Assembly: GCF_040371085.1 (NCBI RefSeq)
Contig: NZ_JAMBMT010000001.1
Location: forward strand, 1,798,001 to 1,862,000
DNA length: 64,000 nucleotides
Direction of reading: 5' to 3'
Source: Psychrobacter sp. AH5
GTDB lineage: Bacteria > Pseudomonadota > Gammaproteobacteria > Pseudomonadales > Moraxellaceae
The notes under the pieces are model-generated. The model was not told the DNA's origin. It saw only the letters and a list, made by a program, of their open reading frames with translations, and ran no database searches. The translations under genes and the position numbers were made by a program. Within the stretch, counting starts at the first letter, position 1. Each line of letters starts with the position of its first letter. Positions 46,061 to 54,992 of the stretch are shown piece after piece.

Positions 46061-47008
46061 ACGGCAGCCGCAACACGAGCAGGTTTGGGTGGTGTACGCT
46101 TCATTCACTTCGATATAGTGACAACCTGCATACTTGCATTTGTAATCCAGTTGTCGCTTAATCTCAAACCAACTCGCGTCATAGATGGATTTGGCCAGTT
46201 TGGATGAAGTGAACGATTTTGAGTTTATCTTTCCAACAACGATTAGGCTGTTGGCTTTAACAAGCCTTGATGTAAATTTATGGATTAAATCTTGGCGGGT
46301 ATTTTTAATCCTGGCATGAATGGCACGAACCCGCTTTTTATTCTTAGCTCTTTGAGCAATGGCCAGTTTTTCAGCGTATTGATGAGTAACTTTGGTTTGT
46401 AGCTTGTCGCCATCACTACTGACTGCAGCATCCTTACAGCCTAAATCAATACCGACTTGGCCGTCACCGCACTTAATCTTTGGAAACTCTTTAACCGTCA
46501 CACAGGCATACCAGTGGCCACGATTGTCTTGTACCAACTCACAAGTATTAATGCTGTACAGGGAGAGGTTATAGCTGTCCCACAAATCAATGATTAGCTT
46601 TTGGCTGTTAGCCAGACTAAATTGCAGAGTGGTCTTTAGAGATTTTTTACCACTCTGTCTGGTGCTGATATGCTTAATGGCCGTTTTTTTAAAGGGAATC
46701 CAGCCTAAACTTCTACGCTTGGCTTTTGGATGATTGGTTCGCCAGTTCAGTTTGGCTTTTTTAAACTGTTTGCGAGATTTAGCGTGAACCTCACTAATAG
46801 CTTGCAAAGTTTGACTGTGCAGATTTAGGTAGTCACCCGCACCTTTGGTGTAAGCGGCCAAGTCGTAAGCTGAAAAGAATTTGCCTGTGCGCTTGAGATG
46901 TTTGAAACTAAGCTCATTAACGTAATTCCAAACAAAATTAACCGCCCCAGCTAAGATATTTAGCTGAACGCTGTGTTTGTCTTTAATGCGTAGTTTGAGC
47001 GTTTTCAT
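45932..47008 (-). CDS. tnpB: TnpB, RNA-guided endonuclease with a shifted RuvC-II site
   Basis: TnpB proteins use an RNA from the element right end to cut a target next to a short motif. The 358-residue product has the N-terminal wedge/REC region (1-170), RuvC-I GIDLGCKDAAV with D188, and RuvC-III HNRDVNGAKNIL with D343. The zinc finger is complete (C310, C313, C333, C336). The usual RuvC-II Glu (ExLN) is absent: the position reads VVGKINSK (Gly259). A Glu-rich segment YIEVNEAYTTQT (E300, E303) just before the zinc finger could supply it. Codons and GC look like the host. The frame is intact with no stop or frameshift. Confidence 0.9.
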   Translation of the reverse strand: MKTLKLRIKDKHSVQLNILAGAVNFVWNYVNELSFKHLKRTGKFFSAYDLAAYTKGAGDYLNLHSQTLQAISEVHAKSRKQFKKAKLNWRTNHPKAKRRSLGWIPFKKTAIKHISTRQSGKKSLKTTLQFSLANSQKLIIDLWDSYNLSLYSINTCELVQDNRGHWYACVTVKEFPKIKCGDGQVGIDLGCKDAAVSSDGDKLQTKVTHQYAEKLAIAQRAKNKKRVRAIHARIKNTRQDLIHKFTSRLVKANSLIVVGKINSKSFTSSKLAKSIYDASWFEIKRQLDYKCKYAGCHYIEVNEAYTTQTCSCCGCRQDSPKGREGLGIREWFCRSCQTAHNRDVNGAKNILAVGLGRL

Positions 47009-47084
47009 AGGGTAATTATGATCTTAAGGCGATTGGTTATCAAGGTATTCGCAATATTGGGTGACAAGGGTTGACGCCTGATAT

Positions 47085-47105
47085 CCATGCCCTAGAAGGA
47101 CGTGG
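47085..47105 (-). repeat. Left-end hairpin of the tnpB element
   Basis: Minus-strand CCACGTCC - TTCTA - GGGCATGG. It has the same length, loop position and mismatch as the right-end hairpin. Confidence 0.8.
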
Positions 47106-47127
47106 TTTTACAGCGCTAGATGATAAA

Positions 47128-47455
47128 CCCTATCCATAAAGCCGCCTGATTTTAACATACTTGCCACTTTTTAGCACCCAAATAGGCAAGGCAAGTTATG
47201 ACCGTAAGCGACACTTTTGATAAAGCTTACGGGCGAAACTATACCGCCGCACTCTCTACACCTAAGCTAGGTGCATCTGTTATAATTTGTGGTCAGCTAA
47301 TGATTTTTTATCGGGGTAGTGGAATAAATTAATGACAGCTATGTGATTGAAGTTGCTGAAATTATCGCCATTATGCTGTATATTTGCCGCCACTTTCATA
47401 GTTGACGCTGCTGTGTCCTCTTTTTTGCTTTTTTAGTTATTGGTACTGACTCTAC
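47128..47455. other. Gene-free 328-bp region upstream of mrdA
   Basis: No gene seen. A TATAAT is present at 47281-47286 without a good -35 at the right distance, so the mrdA promoter is not settled. Confidence 0.4.
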
Positions 47456-49468
47456 ATGAATAAACAAATCACTCCTGGCACCGAACAGATCAACCGCGTT
47501 TTTATGCGCCGCGTCATTATCCTTGGGGTACTGATCTTTTTGGGGTTAGGAGGTCTGATAGCGCGTTACGGGTTTTTACAGGTTTATGCGCATGATAGAT
47601 ACCGTACGCAGGCTGACAATAACCGTATCAAACTGATATCTGCGCCGCCGAGTCGCGGCTATATCTATGATCGTAACGGTATTTTATTGGCGGACAATCA
47701 GCCGGTATTTACGGCGATGATCAGCGCTGATGCGATAGAAGATCCGGAGCGGGTACTGAACTTACTCGCGCCTATTTTTGATTTATCAGATGACGATATC
47801 AAAGATATTTTGGCGCGCTTAGCCAAAAGTAAAAATGATCCGGTGACCGTCAAGATTGATTTGACCGAAACTCAACTGGCGCAGTTTAGCGAGCGTAAGC
47901 CTTTTTTCCCAGGGGTGACCATTGAGAGTAAGCTTACGCGCTCTTATCCTTATGATGAGTTATTTGCGCATGTGATTGGTTATGTGGGCCGCATTAATGA
48001 TAAAGAAACCAAGCGTATCGATAAGGATCGTTATGCTGGTACGGATTTGATTGGTAAAATTGGTATTGAGGATCATTACGAGGACATCTTATTAGGTCAG
48101 CCCGGTTATCAGTCGGTGGAGACCGATGCTCATGGCAATATCATTCGCCAGTTAGAAACCAAGCCCCCTGTCGCTGGTAACGACATTACTTTGAGTCTAG
48201 ATTATGGTCTACAAACCGTCGCGCAGCAGCAGCTAGATGGTCGCCGCGGCGCTATTGTGGCGATAGATCCGATGACGGGCGATGTACTCGCTTTTGTTAG
48301 TAATCCAAGCTATGACCCCAATCCTTTTATCTCTGGTATCTCTTTTAAAGACTATGGCGCGCTACGGGATGATCTTGATCAGCCGCTTTATAATCGGGCG
48401 CTACAGGGAATGTACCCGCCCGGCTCGACTATTAAGCCTTTTGAGGGTTTAGGCGGTATTCACTATGGTCTACGCGACTGGAATACTACTATTTATGATC
48501 CTGGCTATTTTAGCTTACCTGGCGACTCGCATCGTTTTCGTGACTGGAAAAAAGGCGGTCATGGTACTGTTGATCTCAAAAAATCGGTGGTGATGTCGGT
48601 TGATACTTATTATTACAAATTGGCTTATGAGATGGGTATCCAGCGCTTGCATGACTGGATGGTGAAGTTTGGTTTTGGTGAGCCGACCGGTATAGATCTG
48701 CCGAATGAAAAAGCGGGTATTATGCCCTCGCCCCAATGGAAAAAAGAGACTTATGATAAAGGCTGGCTACCGGGCGAGACTATCTCGGTCAGTATCGGTC
48801 AAGGCTACTTTTTAGCGACGCCACTACAGATTGCTAATGCTACCGCTATGACCGCTAATCAGGGCAATCATATTACCCCGCATCTCCTCAAAAGTAGCGA
48901 AGGAGCCGCTGCCGTCAAGGTCATCACCAAGCCGGATGGCAAGATTGACTATAATGGTAAGCCATCCGACTGGCTGCGCATGCATGATGCGATGGAAAAC
49001 GTGGTCAAAGCGGGTACTGGCCGCGGTATCTATACCGATCGCTATCGTATCGCTGGCAAAACTGGTACCGCGCAGGTCAAATCTATCGCTCAGGGTAAGA
49101 GCTATAATAAAGCTGCTCTTGATAAGCGCCACTGGGATCACGCTTGGTTCAATGGTTTTGCGCCGGTTGAAAACCCAGAGATTGCCTTGGCAGTACTGGT
49201 CGAAAATGGCGGCGGTGGTAGCGCCGTAGCTGCGCCTATTGGTCGTGCATTATTTGACTACTGGATATTGCAGCGTAAAGAGGATCCTATTTTGCCGCCA
49301 ACGCCGGATCAGCTCAAAATTATTAAGCATCATAAAGCGCTTGAAAAAGCACGGCTTGACGCTATTCGTGATGCTCAAGCTAAAGAAGAGGAAGCCGCAT
49401 TGGCCTTAAAAGAACAGCAAGCAGCAGAAGCTTCATCAGCGGCAAATACTGCTAGCCCTGCGACCTAG
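47456..49468 (+). CDS. mrdA: Penicillin-binding protein 2 (peptidoglycan transpeptidase)
   Basis: Transpeptidase of the elongasome that keeps rod or cell width. The 670-residue product has one N-terminal membrane helix (about 18-40), the PBP dimerisation/pedestal domain (about 60-240) with PPSRGYIYDRNGILLADN, and the transpeptidase with the active Ser324 in PGSTIKPFEGL, a SVD motif (about 381) and KTGTAQVKS (near 535). The C-terminal tail (about 610-670) is Ala/Glu/Lys-rich. In many bacteria mrdB (RodA) follows; here rsmD follows after 47 bases. Confidence 0.96.
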   Translation: MNKQITPGTEQINRVFMRRVIILGVLIFLGLGGLIARYGFLQVYAHDRYRTQADNNRIKLISAPPSRGYIYDRNGILLADNQPVFTAMISADAIEDPERVLNLLAPIFDLSDDDIKDILARLAKSKNDPVTVKIDLTETQLAQFSERKPFFPGVTIESKLTRSYPYDELFAHVIGYVGRINDKETKRIDKDRYAGTDLIGKIGIEDHYEDILLGQPGYQSVETDAHGNIIRQLETKPPVAGNDITLSLDYGLQTVAQQQLDGRRGAIVAIDPMTGDVLAFVSNPSYDPNPFISGISFKDYGALRDDLDQPLYNRALQGMYPPGSTIKPFEGLGGIHYGLRDWNTTIYDPGYFSLPGDSHRFRDWKKGGHGTVDLKKSVVMSVDTYYYKLAYEMGIQRLHDWMVKFGFGEPTGIDLPNEKAGIMPSPQWKKETYDKGWLPGETISVSIGQGYFLATPLQIANATAMTANQGNHITPHLLKSSEGAAAVKVITKPDGKIDYNGKPSDWLRMHDAMENVVKAGTGRGIYTDRYRIAGKTGTAQVKSIAQGKSYNKAALDKRHWDHAWFNGFAPVENPEIALAVLVENGGGGSAVAAPIGRALFDYWILQRKEDPILPPTPDQLKIIKHHKALEKARLDAIRDAQAKEEEAALALKEQQAAEASSAANTASPAT

Positions 49469-49515
49469 ACTTTTGCTATAGCCATTCAAAACCACCATTT
49501 GATAAACCATAAATT

Positions 49516-50217
49516 ATGAAAAAAACCTCGCCCGTATCATCGAATAAAAAAACTAAGCTTAAAGCCGCTCACACAAAAAAGGCTAAAGCAAACACTGCCG
49601 GTCAAGTACGTATTATCGGCGGTCAGCTCAAACGGCGTAATGTCCGCTTTATCGATGGCGAAGGTCTGCGTCCGACTCCTGATCGCTTACGTGAGACGCT
49701 ATTTAATTGGTTGCTTGCCGATATTCATGGCGCGCGGGTATTAGACAGCTGCGCCGGTAGCGGCGTATTAGGCTTTGAAGCTTTATCACGCGGCGCGGCG
49801 CACTGCACTTTTATCGAAGCCAATCCGGCGCAAGTAAAGACTCTAGTCCAAAACGCTGAGCAGCTACGCCTTGATACAGACAGCTTCGTTATAATAGCCG
49901 GTAAAGCACAAAAAGTACTGACGCAAAATCACAACTATGGTCAAGCGTTCGATATTGTCTTTATCGATCCGCCCTATGCAGATGATCTGTGGCAGCCTAT
50001 TTTGCGCTCTCTTATCAATCAAGCGTTAATCAGCACACAAACGCTGATTTATTTAGAAGCGGATAAAGACTTGAGCACGCAATTAGCGGCATTAGCCAAA
50101 AGCTTAGACGATGCAAGTAACCACAGCGAGCTAGCAACACTAACGGACTTTATTTGTCTAAAACAAAGTAAAGTTGGTCAAGTTGTTGCTGGACTTTATC
50201 GTCTATCATCGTCATAA
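49516..50217 (+). CDS. rsmD: 16S rRNA (guanine(966)-N2)-methyltransferase RsmD
   Basis: Methylates G966 of 16S rRNA in the assembled 30S subunit. The 233-residue product starts with a very basic 30-residue extension, then RIIGGQLKRRNVRF and LRPTPDRLRETLFNWL, the SAM motif VLDSCAGSGVLGFEALSRGA, and the catalytic IDPPY (NPPY-type) segment IVFIDPPYADDLW. An insert near the C terminus is Asp/Ser-rich. The ATG has no clear ribosome site. It lies 47 bases after mrdA. Confidence 0.95.
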   Translation: MKKTSPVSSNKKTKLKAAHTKKAKANTAGQVRIIGGQLKRRNVRFIDGEGLRPTPDRLRETLFNWLLADIHGARVLDSCAGSGVLGFEALSRGAAHCTFIEANPAQVKTLVQNAEQLRLDTDSFVIIAGKAQKVLTQNHNYGQAFDIVFIDPPYADDLWQPILRSLINQALISTQTLIYLEADKDLSTQLAALAKSLDDASNHSELATLTDFICLKQSKVGQVVAGLYRLSSS

Positions 50218-50328
50218 TTGCCTAGTTAATGAAAGCCGTTAACAAAATTTACAAATGTTTAGAACCGCTAAAAACTGGCCGACGCTGCAGTTTAATGTAT
50301 ATAAGGCGAAAATAAACCCCAATGCAGC

Positions 50329-50357
50329 TTGCAAGCGTAGGCGCTACTGCTTATAAT
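50329..50357 (+). promoter_or_regulatory. Promoter of rplM-rpsI
   Basis: TTGCAA (50329-50334), 17-base spacer, TATAAT (50352-50357), about 70 bases before the rplM ATG. Confidence 0.75.
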
Positions 50358-50427
50358 GTGCAGTCTGTTTTTTGAGAGCCCCGTTCCCAGCTAAACTCTC
50401 AACGAATTCTAATTTTAAGGTTTTATC

Positions 50428-50856
50428 ATGAAAACACTTAGTGCAAAACCAGCTGAAGTGACCCATGACTGGTATGTCGTCGATGCTGACGGCAAGACCC
50501 TTGGTCGCTTAGCCACCCAAATCGCTACTCGCTTACGTGGCAAGCACAAAACGTCTTATACTCCGCACGTTGACACTGGTGACTTCATTGTCGTCATCAA
50601 TGCCGAAAAAATCGCGGTAACGGGCAAAAAAGCACAAGATAAAAAGTACTATCGCCACAGTGGTTACCCAGGTGGTATTAAAGAAACCAACTTCACCAAG
50701 CTGATTGCACATAAGCCTGAAGATGTTCTACACAAAGCAGTTAAGGGTATGCTTCCAAAGGGCCCTCTTGGCTATGCGATGATCAAGAAGCTAAAGCTCT
50801 ATGCCGGTACTGAGCATCCACATGAAGCCCAGCAACCTAAAGAACTAGACATCTAA
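50428..50856 (+). CDS. rplM: Ribosomal protein L13 (uL13)
   Basis: Large-subunit ribosomal protein. The 142-residue product matches the bacterial L13 length and pattern: [52 protein letters not shown] and [20 protein letters not shown]. Followed ten bases later by rpsI in the universal bacterial order; a promoter lies upstream and a terminator after rpsI. Confidence 0.99.
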   Translation: MKTLSAKPAEVTHDWYVVDADGKTLGRLATQIATRLRGKHKTSYTPHVDTGDFIVVINAEKIAVTGKKAQDKKYYRHSGYPGGIKETNFTKLIAHKPEDVLHKAVKGMLPKGPLGYAMIKKLKLYAGTEHPHEAQQPKELDI

Positions 50857-50866
50857 GGATAATTTT

Positions 50867-51253
50867 ATGGAACGCAATTACGGAACTGGTCGCCGCAAGA
50901 CGTCTACTGCTCGTGTCTTTTTAGCCAAAGGTACTGGTAGCATCGTTGTCAACGGTAAGCCACTTGATGAATACTTCAGCCGTGAAACTTCACGCATGGT
51001 CGTTCGTCAGCCATTAGAGCTACTTGAAACTCCTAACTCGTACGACCTTTACATCACAGTAAAAGGCGGCGGTATTAGTGGTCAAGCAGGCGCAATTCGC
51101 CACGGTATCACTCGTGCGCTAGTTGAGCTTGACGAAACCAACAAGCCTGCGCTAAAAGCTGCTGGTTTTGTGACTCGTGACTCACGTCAAGTTGAGCGTA
51201 AGAAAGTTGGCCTACGTAAAGCACGTAAGCGCCCACAATTCTCAAAACGTTAA
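50867..51253 (+). CDS. rpsI: Ribosomal protein S9 (uS9)
   Basis: Small-subunit ribosomal protein whose C-terminal tail reaches the P site. The 128-residue product has [15 protein letters not shown] near the start, [29 protein letters not shown] and the basic tail [11 protein letters not shown]. Co-transcribed with rplM (10-base gap, with AAGGA in front of the ATG). Confidence 0.99.
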   Translation: MERNYGTGRRKTSTARVFLAKGTGSIVVNGKPLDEYFSRETSRMVVRQPLELLETPNSYDLYITVKGGGISGQAGAIRHGITRALVELDETNKPALKAAGFVTRDSRQVERKKVGLRKARKRPQFSKR

Positions 51254-51353
51254 TCAAAGCTATCGCTTGTTGGCTGGCTACTACGCTATCTCTCATTAGA
51301 TAATATTGGTCAGATAGTATTAATAGTAGTCACTCATACAAGCCTAGATTTGC

Positions 51354-51393
51354 AAAACCTTATAAGTGGTTCGCCATTTATAAGGTTTTTTTT
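51354..51393 (+). terminator. Intrinsic terminator after rpsI
   Basis: Sixteen-base stem (51354-51369 with 51374-51389, one G-T pair), TTCG loop, T-run of eight or more. Confidence 0.92.
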
Positions 51394-51478
51394 GGTTAAA
51401 AATAGGGCTAAAAACTCACTTGCAAAGTAATCGGCTCTGCCCCATCATAATAACACCTTTTATTACAGCATCCTTATT

Positions 51479-52588
51479 ATGAAAGCGCCTGAACAATACG
51501 ACCCTAGCAAAGCAAAAAATCAAGCCAAAAACAAAACCAATCTGCAAGCGCAAAATACTCTCTCTAGCAAGCCTACAAAGTCGCCTGCTATACCTGCTGG
51601 TACGCCATCGATTCGCGCGACGCAAAAGAAAACCGCGCAAGCTGACAAAAAGCCTTTTCAGTGGCAGTTTTTATTACCCAAATATTGGGGTATTTGGCTA
51701 GTGTTAGCTCTTATACTACCGATGATTTATTTGCCGCTGCGTTATCAGTTTTGGTTGGGTCGTAAGCTAGGTATCCTGATCTATCAAGTAGCAGGCTCGC
51801 GCCGCCGTGATACGCTGATTAACCTAAAACTGGCTTTTCCAGAAAAGCCGGAGGTTGAGCGCGAGCTGATGGCCAAGCAAGTGTTTGTCAATCAAGGTAT
51901 TGGGGTGTTTGAGACGCTATGCGCTTGGTTTCGTCCCAATATCTTTACCCGTACGGTTTCGATATCCGGGTTACAGCATCTAATCAACGCACAAAATGAA
52001 GGGCGCGCGGTCATCTTACTAGGCGCTCATTATACTATGCTTGATTTGGGCGGCCTGTTCTGTACTCAGTTCTTTGCCACCGACTGTATGTATCGCCCGC
52101 AAAACAATGAGCTGCTAGATTGGTTTATTTATAACGGACGTACCCACTTATTTGGTAAGCAAATCTCCAGCCGTGATATGCGCAGCTTAGTCACTTCTAT
52201 AAAAGCAGGTCACGTCATCTGGTACTCCCCCGATCAAGACTATGGCCTTAAGCAAGGGGTCATGGCGCCTTTTTTTGGTGTGCCAGCAGCGACGATTATC
52301 GCGCCTAGACGTATTGCTAAGATGGGCAGTAAGCAGCATCCGCCAGCGGTTATGGCGCTACATACTTATCGGCAAACCCCTGACAATCTGCCGCGCGGCA
52401 AACGTCCGCATTATCATGTGACCATTACCCCAAAGCTTGATAATTATCCTAGCAGTGACGAGGTCGCAGATGCTACGCGCGTTAATGAGCTGTTAGAAGG
52501 GCTTATTCGTATTGACCCAACTCAGTGGATGTGGTTTCATCGGCGCTTCAAAAATAGCCCTGACGGACGCAGCGATATTTATAAATAG
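51479..52588 (+). CDS. LpxL/HtrB-family lipid A acyltransferase
   Basis: Inner-membrane acyltransferase of the late lipid A acylation family (LpxL/LpxM). The 369-residue product has a Lys/Gln/Ser-rich extension (1-60), one membrane segment (about 72-92), and the LPLAT domain with the catalytic HX4D as GAHYTMLD (near 180), then FATDCMYRPQNNELLDWFIYNGR, VIWYSPDQDYG and the late WMWFHRRFK. The extension of about 50 residues is longer than in E. coli LpxL. Whether it is LpxL or LpxM cannot be read from the sequence. It stands alone between rpsI and trpS. Confidence 0.88.
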   Translation: MKAPEQYDPSKAKNQAKNKTNLQAQNTLSSKPTKSPAIPAGTPSIRATQKKTAQADKKPFQWQFLLPKYWGIWLVLALILPMIYLPLRYQFWLGRKLGILIYQVAGSRRRDTLINLKLAFPEKPEVERELMAKQVFVNQGIGVFETLCAWFRPNIFTRTVSISGLQHLINAQNEGRAVILLGAHYTMLDLGGLFCTQFFATDCMYRPQNNELLDWFIYNGRTHLFGKQISSRDMRSLVTSIKAGHVIWYSPDQDYGLKQGVMAPFFGVPAATIIAPRRIAKMGSKQHPPAVMALHTYRQTPDNLPRGKRPHYHVTITPKLDNYPSSDEVADATRVNELLEGLIRIDPTQWMWFHRRFKNSPDGRSDIYK

Positions 52589-52708
52589 CACATTATTGCC
52601 AAAAGCCATTTATACATTTGCTATACTATGGCGCTAATATATCGGCGACTCGCCCTATGCTTAACTGACCACTAATAACGATTTACTCTTATAAATAATG
52701 GACTTTTC

Positions 52709-53782
52709 ATGACCAATAATAACAACACTGAAGCCAATAGCTCGCAAGTCAAACGTATTTTGACCGGTATCAAGCCTACCGGTATTCCGCACTTAGGCAA
52801 TTATGTCGGCGCTATTCGCCCCGCTATTGAATCTATTCAAAACAGCGATGATGAAGCGTTCTTTTTTTTAGCCGACTATCACGGGATTATCGGCTGCTAT
52901 GATCCTGCTATCATTCACGAGTCAACCAAAGCCATCGCTGCTACTTGGATCGCTTGTGGCCTAGACCCTGAGCGTGTCACTTTTTATCGTCAGTCCGATG
53001 TGCCTGAGATCACCGAGCTGGCTTGGATACTCAATTGTTCCTGCGCAAAGGGGCTGATGAACCGTGCCCACGCTTATAAAGCCGCTGTCGATATCAATAA
53101 CGAAAAATCCGACGTCGATGTTGATCAAGGGATCACTATGGGGCTATTTGGCTACCCGGTGCTGATGGCAGCTGATATCTTAATGTTCAACGCCACGCAT
53201 GTGCCCGTGGGCCGTGATCAGGTGCAGCATATCGAGATGGCGCGTGATATTGCCGGTACCTTTAATCATCGCTATAAGCCGCTGTTTACGCTACCTAATG
53301 CAGTAGTTAATGACGATATCCCACTGCTGACTGGCCTTGATGGCCGCAAAATGAGTAAAAGCTATAACAACACTATTCCGCTGTTTGGCGATGGTAATCC
53401 ACAAGTCAGTAGTGAAAAGCAAATGCATAAAGCCATTATGAAGATCGTTACTAACTCACAGCTACCCGATGAGCCAAAAGACGCTGATGACTCTGCTATT
53501 TTTGAGATCTATAAAGCCTTTGCTACTCCTGCTGAGATTGCCGCTATGCGCGAGCAATTCGCGACCGGTATTGGTTGGGGCGATGCCAAGCAAGCGCTGT
53601 TTGAGAAAATCAATAATGAGATTGCCCCTTTCCGTGCTCGTTATGAAGAGCTGATGGCCAATCCAAAAGAGCTTGAAGAAATCTTACAAATGGGCGCGCA
53701 AAAGGCTCGTCGTCATAGCCGCAAGCAGCTGGATAAAACCCGCCGCGCTATCGGTATCCGCCCGCTTGCTAAGCTTAAGTAA
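52709..53782 (+). CDS. trpS: Tryptophanyl-tRNA synthetase
   Basis: Class I aminoacyl-tRNA synthetase for tryptophan. The 357-residue product has [17 protein letters not shown] with the HIGH-type [40 protein letters not shown], and the KMSKS-type [12 protein letters not shown] (near 210). The C-terminal helical domain (about 270-357) ends at [17 protein letters not shown]. Length fits. First of three consecutive plus-strand housekeeping genes with scpA and scpB. Confidence 0.98.
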   Translation: MTNNNNTEANSSQVKRILTGIKPTGIPHLGNYVGAIRPAIESIQNSDDEAFFFLADYHGIIGCYDPAIIHESTKAIAATWIACGLDPERVTFYRQSDVPEITELAWILNCSCAKGLMNRAHAYKAAVDINNEKSDVDVDQGITMGLFGYPVLMAADILMFNATHVPVGRDQVQHIEMARDIAGTFNHRYKPLFTLPNAVVNDDIPLLTGLDGRKMSKSYNNTIPLFGDGNPQVSSEKQMHKAIMKIVTNSQLPDEPKDADDSAIFEIYKAFATPAEIAAMREQFATGIGWGDAKQALFEKINNEIAPFRARYEELMANPKELEEILQMGAQKARRHSRKQLDKTRRAIGIRPLAKLK

Positions 53783-53877
53783 TTAGACAAATTTTTGTTA
53801 ATAAAGACTAATTTTACACTTATATTGGTTGACCCTTAACTTAATGCAAACTATTTGTAGGCTATAATTTTAGATGG

Positions 53878-54705
53878 TTGAGCGCGGGGTCTATTACTAT
53901 TAATACTGATATTGAAGCTAGCATCAAAAACGACATCACCTTACGTATTTATCAAACGCCAATCGCCAACTTGCCGGATGATTTGTATGTGCCGCCTGGG
54001 GCGTTTGCGATTTGGCTTGAGCAGTTCGCCGGTCCCTTAGATTTTCTGTTATATTTGGTGAAAAAAAATAACGTTGATCTGACGCAAATGGCCATCTTGC
54101 CGATTACCGAGCAGTATTTGGCTTATATCAAGGAGCTTGATACAGCGCATTTTGAGCTGGCCGGCGACTATCTATTGATGGCTTCGACCTTGATAGCTAT
54201 TAAGACTGAGCTATTACTACCCAAACCACAAACCCCTACCGATGAGCGCGATCCCAAAGCTGAGCTAATAGAGCGCTTAGAAGCCTACGCGCAGATTAAG
54301 GAGGCAAGTCGGCGCTTAGATGCGCTGGTTCGTCTTGAGCGCGATGTATTCTTAGCGATGGCAAGCCTGCCTAATACTGAGGTGATGCAAGCGCAGCTGC
54401 CGAGCTACTCACCAACGTTACTGGTAGATAGTCTGTTTAAGATGCAATTGCAGCCTGATTATCAGATGCATAATATCAAAGTCGATGCGGTGCCACTAGA
54501 AGATCGTATCGCTAGTATCAGTCGCCAATTAAGCGGTGCTAATGCGCTAGCCTTTTATCAATTATTAGACAAGTCTCAAGGTAAAATCGGCGTGGTGGTG
54601 AGCTTTGTGGCGGTATTGGAGCTGATGAAACGTCAGTTAGTAGGAGTGGTTGAAGGTGATAACAATGAAGATAAGGATCAGTTGCAATTACAATGGTTAG
54701 TGTGA
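53878..54705 (+). CDS. scpA: Segregation and condensation protein A (ScpA), TTG start
   Basis: Kleisin subunit that bridges the SMC complex. The 275-residue product has LPDDLYVPPGAFAIWLEQFA and GPLDFLLYLVKKNNVDL typical of ScpA, a linker with KPQTPTDERDPKAELIERLEAY, and the C-terminal winged helix (about 205-270). The start must be TTG at 53878: the frame is closed by a stop at 53842 and the first internal ATG (near residue 72) is inside the domain. No ribosome site is seen. A TATAAT lies at 53863-53868 only ten bases upstream, so a near-leaderless transcript is possible. Confidence 0.92.
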   Translation: MSAGSITINTDIEASIKNDITLRIYQTPIANLPDDLYVPPGAFAIWLEQFAGPLDFLLYLVKKNNVDLTQMAILPITEQYLAYIKELDTAHFELAGDYLLMASTLIAIKTELLLPKPQTPTDERDPKAELIERLEAYAQIKEASRRLDALVRLERDVFLAMASLPNTEVMQAQLPSYSPTLLVDSLFKMQLQPDYQMHNIKVDAVPLEDRIASISRQLSGANALAFYQLLDKSQGKIGVVVSFVAVLELMKRQLVGVVEGDNNEDKDQLQLQWLV

Positions 54706-54725
54706 ATGGCAGACTTGATTCATTG

Positions 54726-54957
54726 GTAGGGTGCGCTCCGCGCACCTGAAAGCCGTAAAAACGAAGCACTGCTTCGTTAGGCTGGCAAGGAAAATCCTTT
54801 AGATAGGATTTTTGGAATATAAAAGCGATATTTTAAAAATAAATGAATATAAAATTATACTTATGAAGAGAAGAATTTTTAATTTATTTTTTAATATTTA
54901 TGTCTTGGTGCTATAAAATGGCGGGTTACGGGTTACGCTGCGCTAACCACACCCTAC
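54726..54957. repeat. Intergenic repeat element bounded by GTAGGGTG...CACCCTAC, between scpA and scpB
   Basis: Begins with the same 21-base unit as at 34.7 kb (one base changed) and ends with GGTTACGCTGCGCTAACCAC then ACCCTAC. An internal palindrome GAAGCACTGCTTC lies near 54764-54776. The stretch between is AT-rich and has no gene. It separates two genes that are usually very close. Confidence 0.75.
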
Positions 54958-54992
54958 ATCTCGATAACTCCTATAAAAAAGAGCAATCCCTA

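Larger units (their letters stand above)
45894..47122 (-). mobile_element. IS200/IS605-type element carrying only tnpB
   Basis: No tnpA is present, so mobility would need a transposase elsewhere. Both ends carry the same imperfect hairpin: right end at 45904-45924 and left end at 47085-47105, each with the same unpaired position in the stem. On the minus strand the right end closes with GAGGAAGTCAA; the TCAA (45894-45897) matches a right cleavage site of the IS608 kind as I remember it. The left boundary is uncertain; a TTTAT at 47123-47127 is a possible target motif, which would place the first element base at 47122. The element is inserted between the DUF445 gene and mrdA. Confidence 0.75.

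Noticed and set aside
53874..53903. Frameshift in scpA that would join the ATG at 53874 to the gene
   Set aside because: The ATG frame stops after nine codons and joining would need a one-base change; the TTG frame is open and plausible, so I kept it and noted the doubt.
54900..54992. N-terminal extension of ScpB from the ATG at 54900
   Set aside because: These 31 codons are inside the repeat element and do not look like ScpB; the ATG at 54993 starts the family-like sequence.
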